Assembly: GCA_913048115.1 (NCBI GenBank)
Contig: CAJWVI010000001.1
Coordinates: 80,059 to 144,058, forward strand
Direction: 5' to 3'
Length of the DNA stretch: 64,000 nucleotides
Origin: an uncultured Flavobacteriaceae bacterium
GTDB taxonomy: Bacteria; Bacteroidota; Bacteroidia; Flavobacteriales; Flavobacteriaceae
The position numbers and the translations under genes were made by a program. The notes below the pieces were generated by a model. The model saw nothing but the letters and a program-made list of their open reading frames with translations. It had not been told where the DNA came from and made no database searches. This document shows, one piece after another, positions 29,271 to 38,984 of this stretch. Within the stretch, counting starts at the first letter, position 1, and every line of letters begins with the position of its first letter.

Positions 29271-31202
29271 ATGAAAAAGAACATCTGGTTTATTTTATTT
29301 CTACTCTCAAGCATATTGTATGCTCAAAACACCGATGAGCAAACTCAAGAGATCACAATTGAGGATATTAAAACCCAACTTAAAAATCCAGATTTAACCA
29401 TAGAAAAACGCATTGATAATTTACTTATTTTAGGATATAGTTATATTGATGTAGCAACAGATGTCGCTACCAAATATCTTACTAGCGCACTCAAATTAAG
29501 TAAAGTTAAAAAAGACAGCTTTAATATTATAAGAGCTTACAATAGATTTTCTGAACAAGAAAGATACCTTGAAAATGACATAAGAACTTTGCAGTATGCA
29601 GACAGTGCGCTACAATATGCTAATGTTAATAATAATCTACACTTTGCGGGAATTGCCTACAGTTATAGAAATAAAGGACTTGCCTATAATTACCTTGAAC
29701 GGTATGATTTATCTTTAGAGAGCTTTTTAAATGCAAATAGTTTTTTATTAAAAGAGGAACAGGGTGTTGAAATAAAAACCTACTTGGCCGAGAACTTTAC
29801 AGATTTAGCGTCCATTTACTCTTCTATAGAAAACAATGAAACGGCCTTAGAATGCATTAAAAAATCACTTTCTATTGCAAAAACTATTGATGCATATTGG
29901 GAGATTGGAGACTCTTACGAGTTTATGTTTGCACATTATTTTGAGCAAAATCAATACGGGCTTTCTGAGAAATATATAGATAGTGCCCAAACAATGTTTT
30001 CTTTGGTTGAAAACCAAGAGGGAATAAAGGTTTTAGACAAATATAGAGCAGAGATTTATTTAAAACAAAACAAGCCAAACCTTGCCATAAAAATTTATGA
30101 CGCGCTATTACAGCTTGATAAAGAAAATGATATTCCTTATATTCTGGCAGACGGCTATACTTTTTTAAGTAAAGCATACACCGCTAAAAACAATTTTAAT
30201 TTGGCTACAAAATACCTTGACAGCGCAAGGACTCAAGCAGCTATTTCTCAAAACGTATCTCACTTGTTCTCCATTGCAAGTCAACAGGCAAATATATATA
30301 AAGAGAAAAGCCAACTTGTTTTAGGTATTTCAACACTAACCAGAATTTTAAATAGGGAAGATTTAAAGCCTTTTCAAGAGTCTCAAAAAGATTTATTTAA
30401 AGAATTGTATGAGCTACAAAAACTAAATAACGATCCTAAAAATGCATTATTATCCTTAAAAAAACACCATAAAATAAAAGATAGTCTTCGTGCTATTTTA
30501 CAAAAAAACAAATTTAATGTTATTCAGTCTGAGTTTAATTATAATGAGTTATCGGCAAAGCTAGAGGCTAGAAATGCACAATTACAGGTTTCTAAGGCAG
30601 AACAAGAGCTTGCTAGAGATAAAGCTTATTTTGTATTTTGTGGCTTAGGCTTAATCGTGATCTTCTTCATATTTTCTTTCTTTAGACAACGTAAGTTAAA
30701 CAATATCAAAAGAGAGGGCTTAATAGCCAAACAAGAAGTGCTTTCCATAAAGCAAGAAGCACTAGACAATCAAGTTGCATTTAAAAACAAACAAATCACA
30801 GACTTTGCTATTCACATTTCTGAAAAAAATGAATTACTAGAAAATATTAAAGGAAGGCTAAAAGGCGTTAAAGTAATTAACGACACCCATAAAGCTGTTG
30901 TCCAAGACACTATATATTTTATAAATAATGATATTGATCAAAACAAAGAAAAAATACAACTATACCAGCAGGTAAATGAGACTAATGATTCTTTTAGAGC
31001 TAAAATAGACCAATTGTACTCCAACCTAAATGAAAAAGAAAAGAAGGTCGCCACCATGCTTCGTCTTGGGCAACCGTCAAAACAAATTGCTTTGCAATTA
31101 GGTATTAGTGCTGCTTCTGTAGATAATTACCGCTATAACCTTAGAAAGAAAATGGAAATTCCTAAGGGTCACTCGTTAAAAGATTTTATAAAAAAGATTT
31201 AA
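29271..31202 (+). CDS. TPR sensor with single TM and C-terminal LuxR-like HTH
   Basis: Signal peptide, TPR repeats, TM YFVFCGLGLIVIFFIFSFF, coiled coil, C-terminal LGQPSKQIALQLGISAASVDNYRYNLRKKMEI. Confidence 0.85.
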   Translation: MKKNIWFILFLLSSILYAQNTDEQTQEITIEDIKTQLKNPDLTIEKRIDNLLILGYSYIDVATDVATKYLTSALKLSKVKKDSFNIIRAYNRFSEQERYLENDIRTLQYADSALQYANVNNNLHFAGIAYSYRNKGLAYNYLERYDLSLESFLNANSFLLKEEQGVEIKTYLAENFTDLASIYSSIENNETALECIKKSLSIAKTIDAYWEIGDSYEFMFAHYFEQNQYGLSEKYIDSAQTMFSLVENQEGIKVLDKYRAEIYLKQNKPNLAIKIYDALLQLDKENDIPYILADGYTFLSKAYTAKNNFNLATKYLDSARTQAAISQNVSHLFSIASQQANIYKEKSQLVLGISTLTRILNREDLKPFQESQKDLFKELYELQKLNNDPKNALLSLKKHHKIKDSLRAILQKNKFNVIQSEFNYNELSAKLEARNAQLQVSKAEQELARDKAYFVFCGLGLIVIFFIFSFFRQRKLNNIKREGLIAKQEVLSIKQEALDNQVAFKNKQITDFAIHISEKNELLENIKGRLKGVKVINDTHKAVVQDTIYFINNDIDQNKEKIQLYQQVNETNDSFRAKIDQLYSNLNEKEKKVATMLRLGQPSKQIALQLGISAASVDNYRYNLRKKMEIPKGHSLKDFIKKI

Positions 31203-32113
31203 TACGCCTCAGTAAAAAACACCTCTTGCGCCACTTTATAGGTATTTCCGTGTGCTTCTAGAATAACATCAATGTCTGGAGAATATCCTCCACCCATGCT
31301 TACTTGAACTGGTATTTTTGCTTTCTTACAAGTTTCAAAAACAAAATGATCCCGTTGCTTACACCCCTCCAGAGTACACCCTAATTTACCTAATTTATCA
31401 CTTGCCAGAATATCCACACCACTTAAGTAAAATATAAAATCAGGATTGACTTTGGTTAGTAGTTTAGGCAAGGTGTTTTTTAATATTTCTAAATATGTAG
31501 CGTCTTGTGTAGCATCCTCTAGCCCAATATCCAAATTACTTTGTTCTTTTTTGAAAGGATAGTTTTTAGCACCATGCATAGAAAAAGTAAATACGTTTGG
31601 GTCTTGTTTAAATATAGCTGCTGTGCCGTTTCCTTGATGAACATCCAAATCTACTATTAGTATTCTTTTTGCTTTATTTGCGTCTAGCAAGTATCTTGCT
31701 GCAACAGCTTGGTCATTCAATAAGCAGAAGGCTTCTCCATGATCTTTAAAGGCATGATGTGTGCCTCCAGCAATATTCATAGCAACACCATTTTTTAAAG
31801 CAAACTCACAGCCTTGCAGGGTCCCACCAATGATGTAGTGACTTCTATCTACCAACTCTTGTCGTAGTGGGAATCCTATTTTCCGAATTTCCTTTTTGTC
31901 TAATGACAAGCATAGCAAGCGGTCATAGTAAGTCTTGCCATGTACTTTTAAAATAAGCTCTTTAGAAACTTTTGTGGGCTTAAAAAAGTTTTCCTGAGTA
32001 CAAATTCCTGTGTTAAGTAATAATTTTGGAAGTAGCTCATATTTAGCCATCGGAAACCGATGCCCTTGTGGCAGTGCATAGGTGTAAATAGGGTGATTTG
32101 CAATTTTTAGCAT
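31199..32113 (-). CDS. Histone deacetylase family protein
   Basis: GGTHHAFKDHGEAFCLLND, IVDLDVHQGNGTAAIF. Confidence 0.93.
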   Translation of the reverse strand: MLKIANHPIYTYALPQGHRFPMAKYELLPKLLLNTGICTQENFFKPTKVSKELILKVHGKTYYDRLLCLSLDKKEIRKIGFPLRQELVDRSHYIIGGTLQGCEFALKNGVAMNIAGGTHHAFKDHGEAFCLLNDQAVAARYLLDANKAKRILIVDLDVHQGNGTAAIFKQDPNVFTFSMHGAKNYPFKKEQSNLDIGLEDATQDATYLEILKNTLPKLLTKVNPDFIFYLSGVDILASDKLGKLGCTLEGCKQRDHFVFETCKKAKIPVQVSMGGGYSPDIDVILEAHGNTYKVAQEVFFTEAY

Positions 32114-32115
32114 TT

Positions 32116-34191
32116 CTATGCAATAGTTGCTCCGTTGCTTACACCTGCAGTATCTGGATTTACAAAGACAAGTTTTCCATCTGGTGTTTCTGTCATTAAG
32201 ATCATACCTTCGCTTTCTACTCCTCGTAATGCCCTTGGTGCTAGATTTACCAAAACCGTTACCCTCTTTCCTATAATATCTTCTGGAGTGAAACTTTCTG
32301 CAATTCCAGAGACAATGGTGCGTACATCCAACCCAGTATCAACTTTTAATACCAATAATTTTTTAGTTTTAGGCATTTTTTCTGCCTCAACAATAGTTCC
32401 AACACGCAGATCCAATTTTGTAAAGTCATCAAAGGTGCAGGTGTCTTTTTGAGGAGTCATTTCTTTGTTAGCAATCTCGTTTTCTAATTTACTAGCAGCT
32501 AGTTTGTCCATTTGTGCTTGTATTTGCGTGTCTTCAATTTTACTAAAAAGGAGTTCATTTTTATGTATGGTATGTCCTGCAGCGATTAGATCTTCTTTAG
32601 CAGCAACATCACCCCATTGTAGAGCATTTTCGACTTTTCTTGTACTCAGGTGTAGCATGTCTCTCAACTTTTTTGAAGTGTGTGGTAAAAAAGGCTCACT
32701 TAAAATGGCCAATGCAGATGCAATTTGAAGTGCAACGTACATAACTGTTTTGGTGCGTTGCTCATCTGTCTTAATAGTTTTCCAAGGCTCCTGTTCTGCC
32801 AAGTATTTATTACCCAAACGAGCTACATTCATGAGTTCTTGTTGTGCTTCTCTAAAGCGGTACCGCTCTATAGAACTTTCAATTACGGCTGGATAGGCTC
32901 TTAATGTATCCAAGGTTTTTTCATCGATCTGCAAAAGATCACTAGGTGTAGGCACAACACCTTCATAATATTTGTGTGTTAACACGGTTACTCGGTTTAT
33001 AAAATTTCCGAAGATAGCCACCAACTCATTGTTGTTTCTAGCTTGAAAATCTGCCCATGTAAAGTCATTGTCTTTTGTCTCTGGTGCATTTGCTGTTAAG
33101 ACATAACGCATCACGTCTTGCTGTCCTGGGAAATCTTCTAAGTATTCATGCAGCCATACAGCCCAATTTTTTGAAGTAGATATTTTATTTCCCTCTAGAT
33201 TTAAAAACTCATTAGCAGGCACATTGTTAGGTAGAATATAACTACCGTCTGCTTTCAGCATACTTGGAAAAATAATACAATGAAAAACGATATTATCTTT
33301 CCCTATAAAATGCAATAATTTAGTGTCTTTATCTTTCCAGTATGGCTCCCAATCTTTCCCTTCTCTGGCAGCCCACTGCTTGGTTGCCGAGATATAACCA
33401 ATAGGTGCGTCAAACCATACATAAAGTACTTTTCCTTCTGCATCTGGCGCAGGAACTGGAATACCCCAGTCTAAATCACGTGTAACAGCACGTGGCCGTA
33501 GGCCGTCATCAATCCAGGATTTACATTGTCCATATACATTGGTTTTCCAATCTTTTTTATGACTATCCAGAATCCATTCTTTTAAAAATGGCTCATATTG
33601 ATCTAGAGGTAAAAACCAATGTTTGGTTTCTTTTACTGAAGGGACGGCTCCCGTAATAGCACTTTTTGGGTTGATCAGGTCTGTTGCATTATGCGATGTC
33701 CCACAGTTTTCACACTGGTCTCCATAACTTTCTTCATTGCCACATTTTGGGCAGGTACCCACCACAAATCTATCTGCTAAAAACTGGTTTGCTTCTGCAT
33801 CATACAATTGCTCTGTAACCTCTTCCAAAAACTTTCCTTCACTGTATAATTTTTTGAAAAAATCGCTAGCGGTATCATGGTGTATCTTAGCAGATGTGCG
33901 AGAATAATTATCAAAAGAAATTCCAAAATCTTCGAAAGACTGCTTTATAATACCGTTGTATTTATCCACTACTTGTTGTGGTGTAATTCCTTCTTTTTTG
34001 GCCTTAATAGTGATAGGTACACCATGCTCATCACTACCACACACAAAGGCTACATCTTTTCCTTGCATGCGTTGAAAACGCGCATAAATATCTGCTGGCA
34101 CATATACACCTGCTAAATGACCAATGTGTACAGGGCCATTGGTGTAAGGTAATGCAGCGGTTATCGTATATCTTTTTGGATCTTGGCTCAT
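32116..34191 (-). CDS. metG: Methionine--tRNA ligase with C-terminal tRNA-binding domain
   Basis: [21 protein letters not shown] zinc motif, [12 protein letters not shown]-terminal [16 protein letters not shown]. Confidence 0.98.
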   Translation of the reverse strand: MSQDPKRYTITAALPYTNGPVHIGHLAGVYVPADIYARFQRMQGKDVAFVCGSDEHGVPITIKAKKEGITPQQVVDKYNGIIKQSFEDFGISFDNYSRTSAKIHHDTASDFFKKLYSEGKFLEEVTEQLYDAEANQFLADRFVVGTCPKCGNEESYGDQCENCGTSHNATDLINPKSAITGAVPSVKETKHWFLPLDQYEPFLKEWILDSHKKDWKTNVYGQCKSWIDDGLRPRAVTRDLDWGIPVPAPDAEGKVLYVWFDAPIGYISATKQWAAREGKDWEPYWKDKDTKLLHFIGKDNIVFHCIIFPSMLKADGSYILPNNVPANEFLNLEGNKISTSKNWAVWLHEYLEDFPGQQDVMRYVLTANAPETKDNDFTWADFQARNNNELVAIFGNFINRVTVLTHKYYEGVVPTPSDLLQIDEKTLDTLRAYPAVIESSIERYRFREAQQELMNVARLGNKYLAEQEPWKTIKTDEQRTKTVMYVALQIASALAILSEPFLPHTSKKLRDMLHLSTRKVENALQWGDVAAKEDLIAAGHTIHKNELLFSKIEDTQIQAQMDKLAASKLENEIANKEMTPQKDTCTFDDFTKLDLRVGTIVEAEKMPKTKKLLVLKVDTGLDVRTIVSGIAESFTPEDIIGKRVTVLVNLAPRALRGVESEGMILMTETPDGKLVFVNPDTAGVSNGATIA

Positions 34192-34338
34192 ATTGTTTTG
34201 ACAAAAGTTTGTGCTACAAAAATAACGATTTTATCTTCGGAAATTTGATAAGAATGTAAATAGCATCCAGCATTTAAGCGAATGTAAAGAAAGGTTGGTT
34301 TTTATGAAGTGTTATTGCCTAGTCTAAATAGAAATGGA

Positions 34339-35961
34339 TTACTTAATAATAATACTCTTACTGTAAAATTGACCTCTTGTGTTAATCCTGTAGATATATT
34401 GCCCAAGAGCTAATCTCATATTTGCTGTGGCTTTTACATCAATGATGTGTTTGCCAGGATATAAAATCTCACTATTTAATGTTGCCACTTCTTGCCCTAA
34501 GATATTAAATAGTTTAATGTCTAAGTGTGCCGTGTCTTCGATTTTAATTTCAATATAGGTGCGGTTATTTCTATAGGTAGGGACATGGGTAAAGTTACTG
34601 ATGTTTCCAAAGTCTTGACGACCCAATCCTTGACAATTAAGCCCAAGATCAAGAGTTTCATAGTTGTCATTCAATAAAATAGTGTTTACTACACTAGGAT
34701 CTAAACAAAACCAATCTGTTAAAACACTAGCATATACATCTCTAAAGTCTGTAGAGGGTACCAAATTGCTATTGACATCCCAGGCACCAGCATCTAGATC
34801 TGGGTGTTCTCCTACAAAGCCACTTCCGTTAAGACCCGCGCCAAATAACATTGTGGGAGATGCAGCTCCGTGATCTGTTCCATTAGATCCGTTTTCATAA
34901 GGACGACGACCAAACTCCGATATAGTCATTCCTAATACTTTATCATCATATCCTGCAGGTGCCAGGTCATCATAAAAGTTTTTTATGGAACTCGCTAAGT
35001 CTTCTTGTAATGCTCTATGCTTTTCAACTTGATTGGCATGTGTATCAAAGCCATCTAATGACACCATGTAGACTTTGGTACCCAGTCCTCCTTTGATCAT
35101 TCTAGCAATGATTGCAAGTTGGTTTGATAGGGAGTTTTCAGTGTATGGAGCTTCGTTGGTGGAGGCCATATAGGCATCATTAATAACTCCTGCATATGTA
35201 AATGTTATATTAGCCGCGGCACGCATGAATAGTAGCTTGTCTCCGTACACACATTCAGGAATAGTAACAACATCATGTAGGTTGCCACTTTCTGCTACAC
35301 TGGCTAATTGCTCTGGATTTGCTACAGAGAAGGCATAATTATTATCTGAACCATCAAAAACAAGATTGCCAATACTACCAATTTGTATGGCTGGAGGGGC
35401 CGCTGGCGGGTTGATTAAATAATCTGGGTATAAGTCTTCAAAGTAGCGACCCCACCACCCTGTAGGCTCAACGTTTATTGCATCTGCTGAAGCCCAAATA
35501 TCACTGGATCTAAAGTGAGACAAATTTTGTGTTGGATATCCAACCCCGTGAATTACCTTCATATTACCATCTCCCCAAACAGATTCTAAAGGGTTCATGT
35601 AATTAGGTAATGAAAAATCTGGACTTAGTGCTAGAAGGTCATTTTGATGATGGTATATGGTTGGGCGTAAATTTGCATAGGTGTCATAATCATATACGGG
35701 AACAATGGTGTTAAGTCCGTCGTTTCCTCCTTTAAGGCGAATGATTACAAGGATATTATCATTTTCTGTTTGGGACAGTGCAACAGATAATGGTGAGGGT
35801 GCCGTTGCACTTACATTAGTGCCCCCTAGCATCATACTGCCCGCTCCAGCTAGTCCTAGTGCCTGGATAAAGGAACGACGATTCCAAGTGGCATGTTCTT
35901 GGTCATGGAGGTCTTTAGCATCTTTGGTTTCTTTTGCGGAATGATTAACATTGGTAGGCAT
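34339..35961 (-). CDS. DUF1501 family protein with Tat-like signal and T9SS CTD
   Basis: NRRSFIQALGLAGAGSMMLGG twin-arginine region; RLKGGNDGLNTIVP; C-terminal YIYRINTRGQFYSKSIIIK. Confidence 0.9.
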   Translation of the reverse strand: MPTNVNHSAKETKDAKDLHDQEHATWNRRSFIQALGLAGAGSMMLGGTNVSATAPSPLSVALSQTENDNILVIIRLKGGNDGLNTIVPVYDYDTYANLRPTIYHHQNDLLALSPDFSLPNYMNPLESVWGDGNMKVIHGVGYPTQNLSHFRSSDIWASADAINVEPTGWWGRYFEDLYPDYLINPPAAPPAIQIGSIGNLVFDGSDNNYAFSVANPEQLASVAESGNLHDVVTIPECVYGDKLLFMRAAANITFTYAGVINDAYMASTNEAPYTENSLSNQLAIIARMIKGGLGTKVYMVSLDGFDTHANQVEKHRALQEDLASSIKNFYDDLAPAGYDDKVLGMTISEFGRRPYENGSNGTDHGAASPTMLFGAGLNGSGFVGEHPDLDAGAWDVNSNLVPSTDFRDVYASVLTDWFCLDPSVVNTILLNDNYETLDLGLNCQGLGRQDFGNISNFTHVPTYRNNRTYIEIKIEDTAHLDIKLFNILGQEVATLNSEILYPGKHIIDVKATANMRLALGQYIYRINTRGQFYSKSIIIK

Positions 35962-35968
35962 AGCAGTA

Positions 35969-37438
35969 TTATTTAAGTTGAAATTCGGGCATTTTAGTCA
36001 TGTGGATAAGCAGTAAATACACTTGGTAGGGAGCATATTCCCAGTCTAGATTCCAAAAGCCTTCATCATAATAATTTTGAGGTACTTCCCATTTTAAAAT
36101 GGTGGTCGCAATGTCATAATCAGACGCTGTAAATAATTCTTTAGACATAAAGAAATCCACAATAGCCCTGGTAATGACGTAAGGGTCATTGCTATCGCTA
36201 GATAAAGCTCGAGCAAGATCTATAAAAGAGCCCTGCAATCCTTCACCATATAAGTGATTATGTAGGAATTTCATTATTTGCCAACGCCCTGTAAGGGTTG
36301 ATGAATTAATCCAAGCTTCGTCACGCTGCCAACCAGAAACATCTGGCGGATCATACAACCTTTGTCCTATAATACCCGCAAAGTGTTTTATACCTCCCAT
36401 CATGCTGTCGTCATAATAGAAGTTGCTTTCATTGATATATGTAAAAATAGTGTCATAAGGACTTTTAATAATAACACCAATTGCATGTTCATCAAAAAAG
36501 TGGTCACTTTTAAAAAGTTGCTTCAGCATGGGGATCATCTCAAAGTTAGCATTTACAAGTGTTTGTGCTAAAGGATTTATAATATCCTGTTGTGTGATAA
36601 CATCGTATTCATTACTTACAAAAAATTTGTAAAGTTTGGTGCAAATAAATTGCGCGATTTCGGTTTCTCTAAGTTCAAAAAGTGTGTCGATGAGCTCGTC
36701 ATAGGTGTAGATTTCTTCAGATCCAAAAATAGTTTTAGGATTTTCATCCCAGGTGCTATCATCAAAATGTATTTGGGCACCAGGCTCATCCCAATGATTA
36801 TATCCTGTTAATGCTCTAGAGGCTTCTAAAATATCTTGCTGTGTATAGTTGTTGTTTTCACCTAAGGTGAATAATTCGAAAAGCTCTCTTGCATAATTTT
36901 CATTTGGGTTGTTGTTGGTGTTTTCAAACCCATTAAGGAAGATTAGCATTGTAGAATTAGTGCCTATAGCCCTTACAAATTCTTTAAAATTACCTAAAGA
37001 ATAGGTCTGCATTAAATTATAATACTGAAACATATATGGAGAATAGTTATACGTTTCAAGCTTAGTTACAAAATGATTCATCCAAAACATAGTGAGCCTA
37101 CCTCTAAGACCATCTTGAATAGTGTCGTTGGCTGTTTGTAAAGCCCATTCATTTATAAAATTAGGGTTTTCTATTTCAAAACTGGTAAAGTTGCTTAATG
37201 CAAAATACCCCCAGGGTGGCGCTGGTGTTTGAGCTAAACCAGCCGCGGTGTCTACAATAGTGTCTATAAGCGTTTCAGGGGTAAACAAAAGCCCTTCATC
37301 TACGGTGTCTAGATTAGCACCATAGGCAAGACGTCTGTAAATGTGTTTTATTTTTTGAGAGCTCCATGGGCTTGACCCCGTTGGAATATAGGGGTTAAGT
37401 GTTGCAATATTACAAGGTGGGTTGGTAGTAATTTCCAT
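35969..37438 (-). CDS. DUF1800 family protein
   Basis: IYRRLAYGANLDTVDEGL, MTMFWMNHFVTKLE-like core, NPNENYARELFELFTLGENNNYTQQDILEASRALTGY. Confidence 0.9.
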   Translation of the reverse strand: MEITTNPPCNIATLNPYIPTGSSPWSSQKIKHIYRRLAYGANLDTVDEGLLFTPETLIDTIVDTAAGLAQTPAPPWGYFALSNFTSFEIENPNFINEWALQTANDTIQDGLRGRLTMFWMNHFVTKLETYNYSPYMFQYYNLMQTYSLGNFKEFVRAIGTNSTMLIFLNGFENTNNNPNENYARELFELFTLGENNNYTQQDILEASRALTGYNHWDEPGAQIHFDDSTWDENPKTIFGSEEIYTYDELIDTLFELRETEIAQFICTKLYKFFVSNEYDVITQQDIINPLAQTLVNANFEMIPMLKQLFKSDHFFDEHAIGVIIKSPYDTIFTYINESNFYYDDSMMGGIKHFAGIIGQRLYDPPDVSGWQRDEAWINSSTLTGRWQIMKFLHNHLYGEGLQGSFIDLARALSSDSNDPYVITRAIVDFFMSKELFTASDYDIATTILKWEVPQNYYDEGFWNLDWEYAPYQVYLLLIHMTKMPEFQLK

Positions 37439-37557
37439 AAAACATAATTTTAATGGTGCAATTTTGGGAAATCATGTGTACTTTTATAATACACTTGATA
37501 GTTATGATCTAAATATAACTTAAAAGTTTCATTTTTAGTGCATTAAAACTCAGCAAT

Positions 37558-38466
37558 TTGCCTCAGACACAACCAAAAAACCTTAAGAAAGGTGACACCA
37601 TAGCAATTGTTTCAACGGCTAGAAAAATATCAAAAGAAGAATTAGTGCCGGCGATCTTATTTGCTAAAAAAATGGGCTTAGAAGTGCATCTAGGAAAAAC
37701 CATAGGAGCAGAAAAACATCAATATGCTGGAGATGATGCCTTGCGAGCACAAGATTTTCAAGACGCGCTCGACAACCCAATGATAAAGGCTATTTGGTGT
37801 GCTCGTGGCGGGTATGGCACCATACGCATGATCGATTTGCTTGACTTCACTAAGTTTGTACAGCATCCAAAATGGCTAGTTGGCTACAGCGATGTTACGG
37901 TTTTGCATAGCCATATAAATAAGTTTAATATACCCACCATTCATGGGCAAATGTGTTTGGATATTGAAAAAAAATCAAAAACCTCACAAGACACATTACA
38001 AGAAGCCCTCTTTGGAAAAAACAACAGCATTACCTGGCCAGTTCAAGACCCCTTACATGCAAGGTTTGGAACAGCTACGGGAACATTAATTGGAGGCAAC
38101 TTATCTGTGCTTTACAGTATTATAGATAGCCCTTCTGAAGGAGATTGGCAAGGCAAGGTTTTGTTTCTTGAAGATCTTGATGAAATGGTATATCATATAG
38201 ATAGAATGATACAAAACTTAAAGCGAAGCGGGCGCCTTAAAAATCTAGCGGGTCTAATAGTAGGAGGTATGAGTGATATGCGGGATAATAGCATCCCATT
38301 TGGAAAAACAGTTATTGAAATTATTTTAGAAGCGGTTAATGGCTATGATTACCCAGTTTGTTTTCATTTTCCAGCAGGCCACATTGAGGATAATACAGCC
38401 CTGGTATTAGGCAAAGAGGTACACCTAGATGTTAGCGATAAATACCTAAGGCTAAGGTATATTTAG
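37558..38466 (+). CDS. LD-carboxypeptidase (peptidase family S66)
   Basis: ARGGYGTIRMIDLLD, GYSDVT, GGNLSVL; TTG start. Confidence 0.93.
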   Translation: MPQTQPKNLKKGDTIAIVSTARKISKEELVPAILFAKKMGLEVHLGKTIGAEKHQYAGDDALRAQDFQDALDNPMIKAIWCARGGYGTIRMIDLLDFTKFVQHPKWLVGYSDVTVLHSHINKFNIPTIHGQMCLDIEKKSKTSQDTLQEALFGKNNSITWPVQDPLHARFGTATGTLIGGNLSVLYSIIDSPSEGDWQGKVLFLEDLDEMVYHIDRMIQNLKRSGRLKNLAGLIVGGMSDMRDNSIPFGKTVIEIILEAVNGYDYPVCFHFPAGHIEDNTALVLGKEVHLDVSDKYLRLRYI

Positions 38467-38605
38467 CAGGGTTACGCTAATCTCTATAAAAAAAGAGGGC
38501 TTCTTTGATCTTGCCCATGCCAATTTCTTGTTTATATAATGAAAATTGCTACTTTTATAACAGTAGTACTCCCCAATTATACGCAAAACTTTAACTCTTA
38601 AAAAA

Positions 38606-38965
38606 ATGGCATCGCATAACGATTTAGGCCGCTTAGGGGAGGTTCTCGCTGTAAGCTATTTACTAGTAAATAAGTATGTAATCTTAGAGAGAAACTGGAG
38701 GTTCCAGAAAGCAGAAATAGACATCATTGCCCAAAAAGACAATCAAATTATTATTGTAGAGGTTAAAACAAGAAATAGTGCCTTTTTTGGAGACCCACAG
38801 ACTTTTGTGACATCAGAAAAAATAAAACTTTTGGTTAAAGCTGCAAATCAATATTTGATTTTAAATGAGATTTTCTTAGAGGCTAGGTTTGATATTCTAG
38901 CTATTATCAAAAATAAAAATACGGAACAGATATCACATTTTGAAGATGCATTTTATCATTTTTAG
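38606..38965 (+). CDS. YraN/UPF0102 family endonuclease-like protein
   Basis: GRLGEVLAVSYL...ILERNWRFQKAEIDIIAQKDNQIIIVEVKTR. Confidence 0.93.
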   Translation: MASHNDLGRLGEVLAVSYLLVNKYVILERNWRFQKAEIDIIAQKDNQIIIVEVKTRNSAFFGDPQTFVTSEKIKLLVKAANQYLILNEIFLEARFDILAIIKNKNTEQISHFEDAFYHF

Positions 38966-38984
38966 CAAGTACAAAAATACTGGC

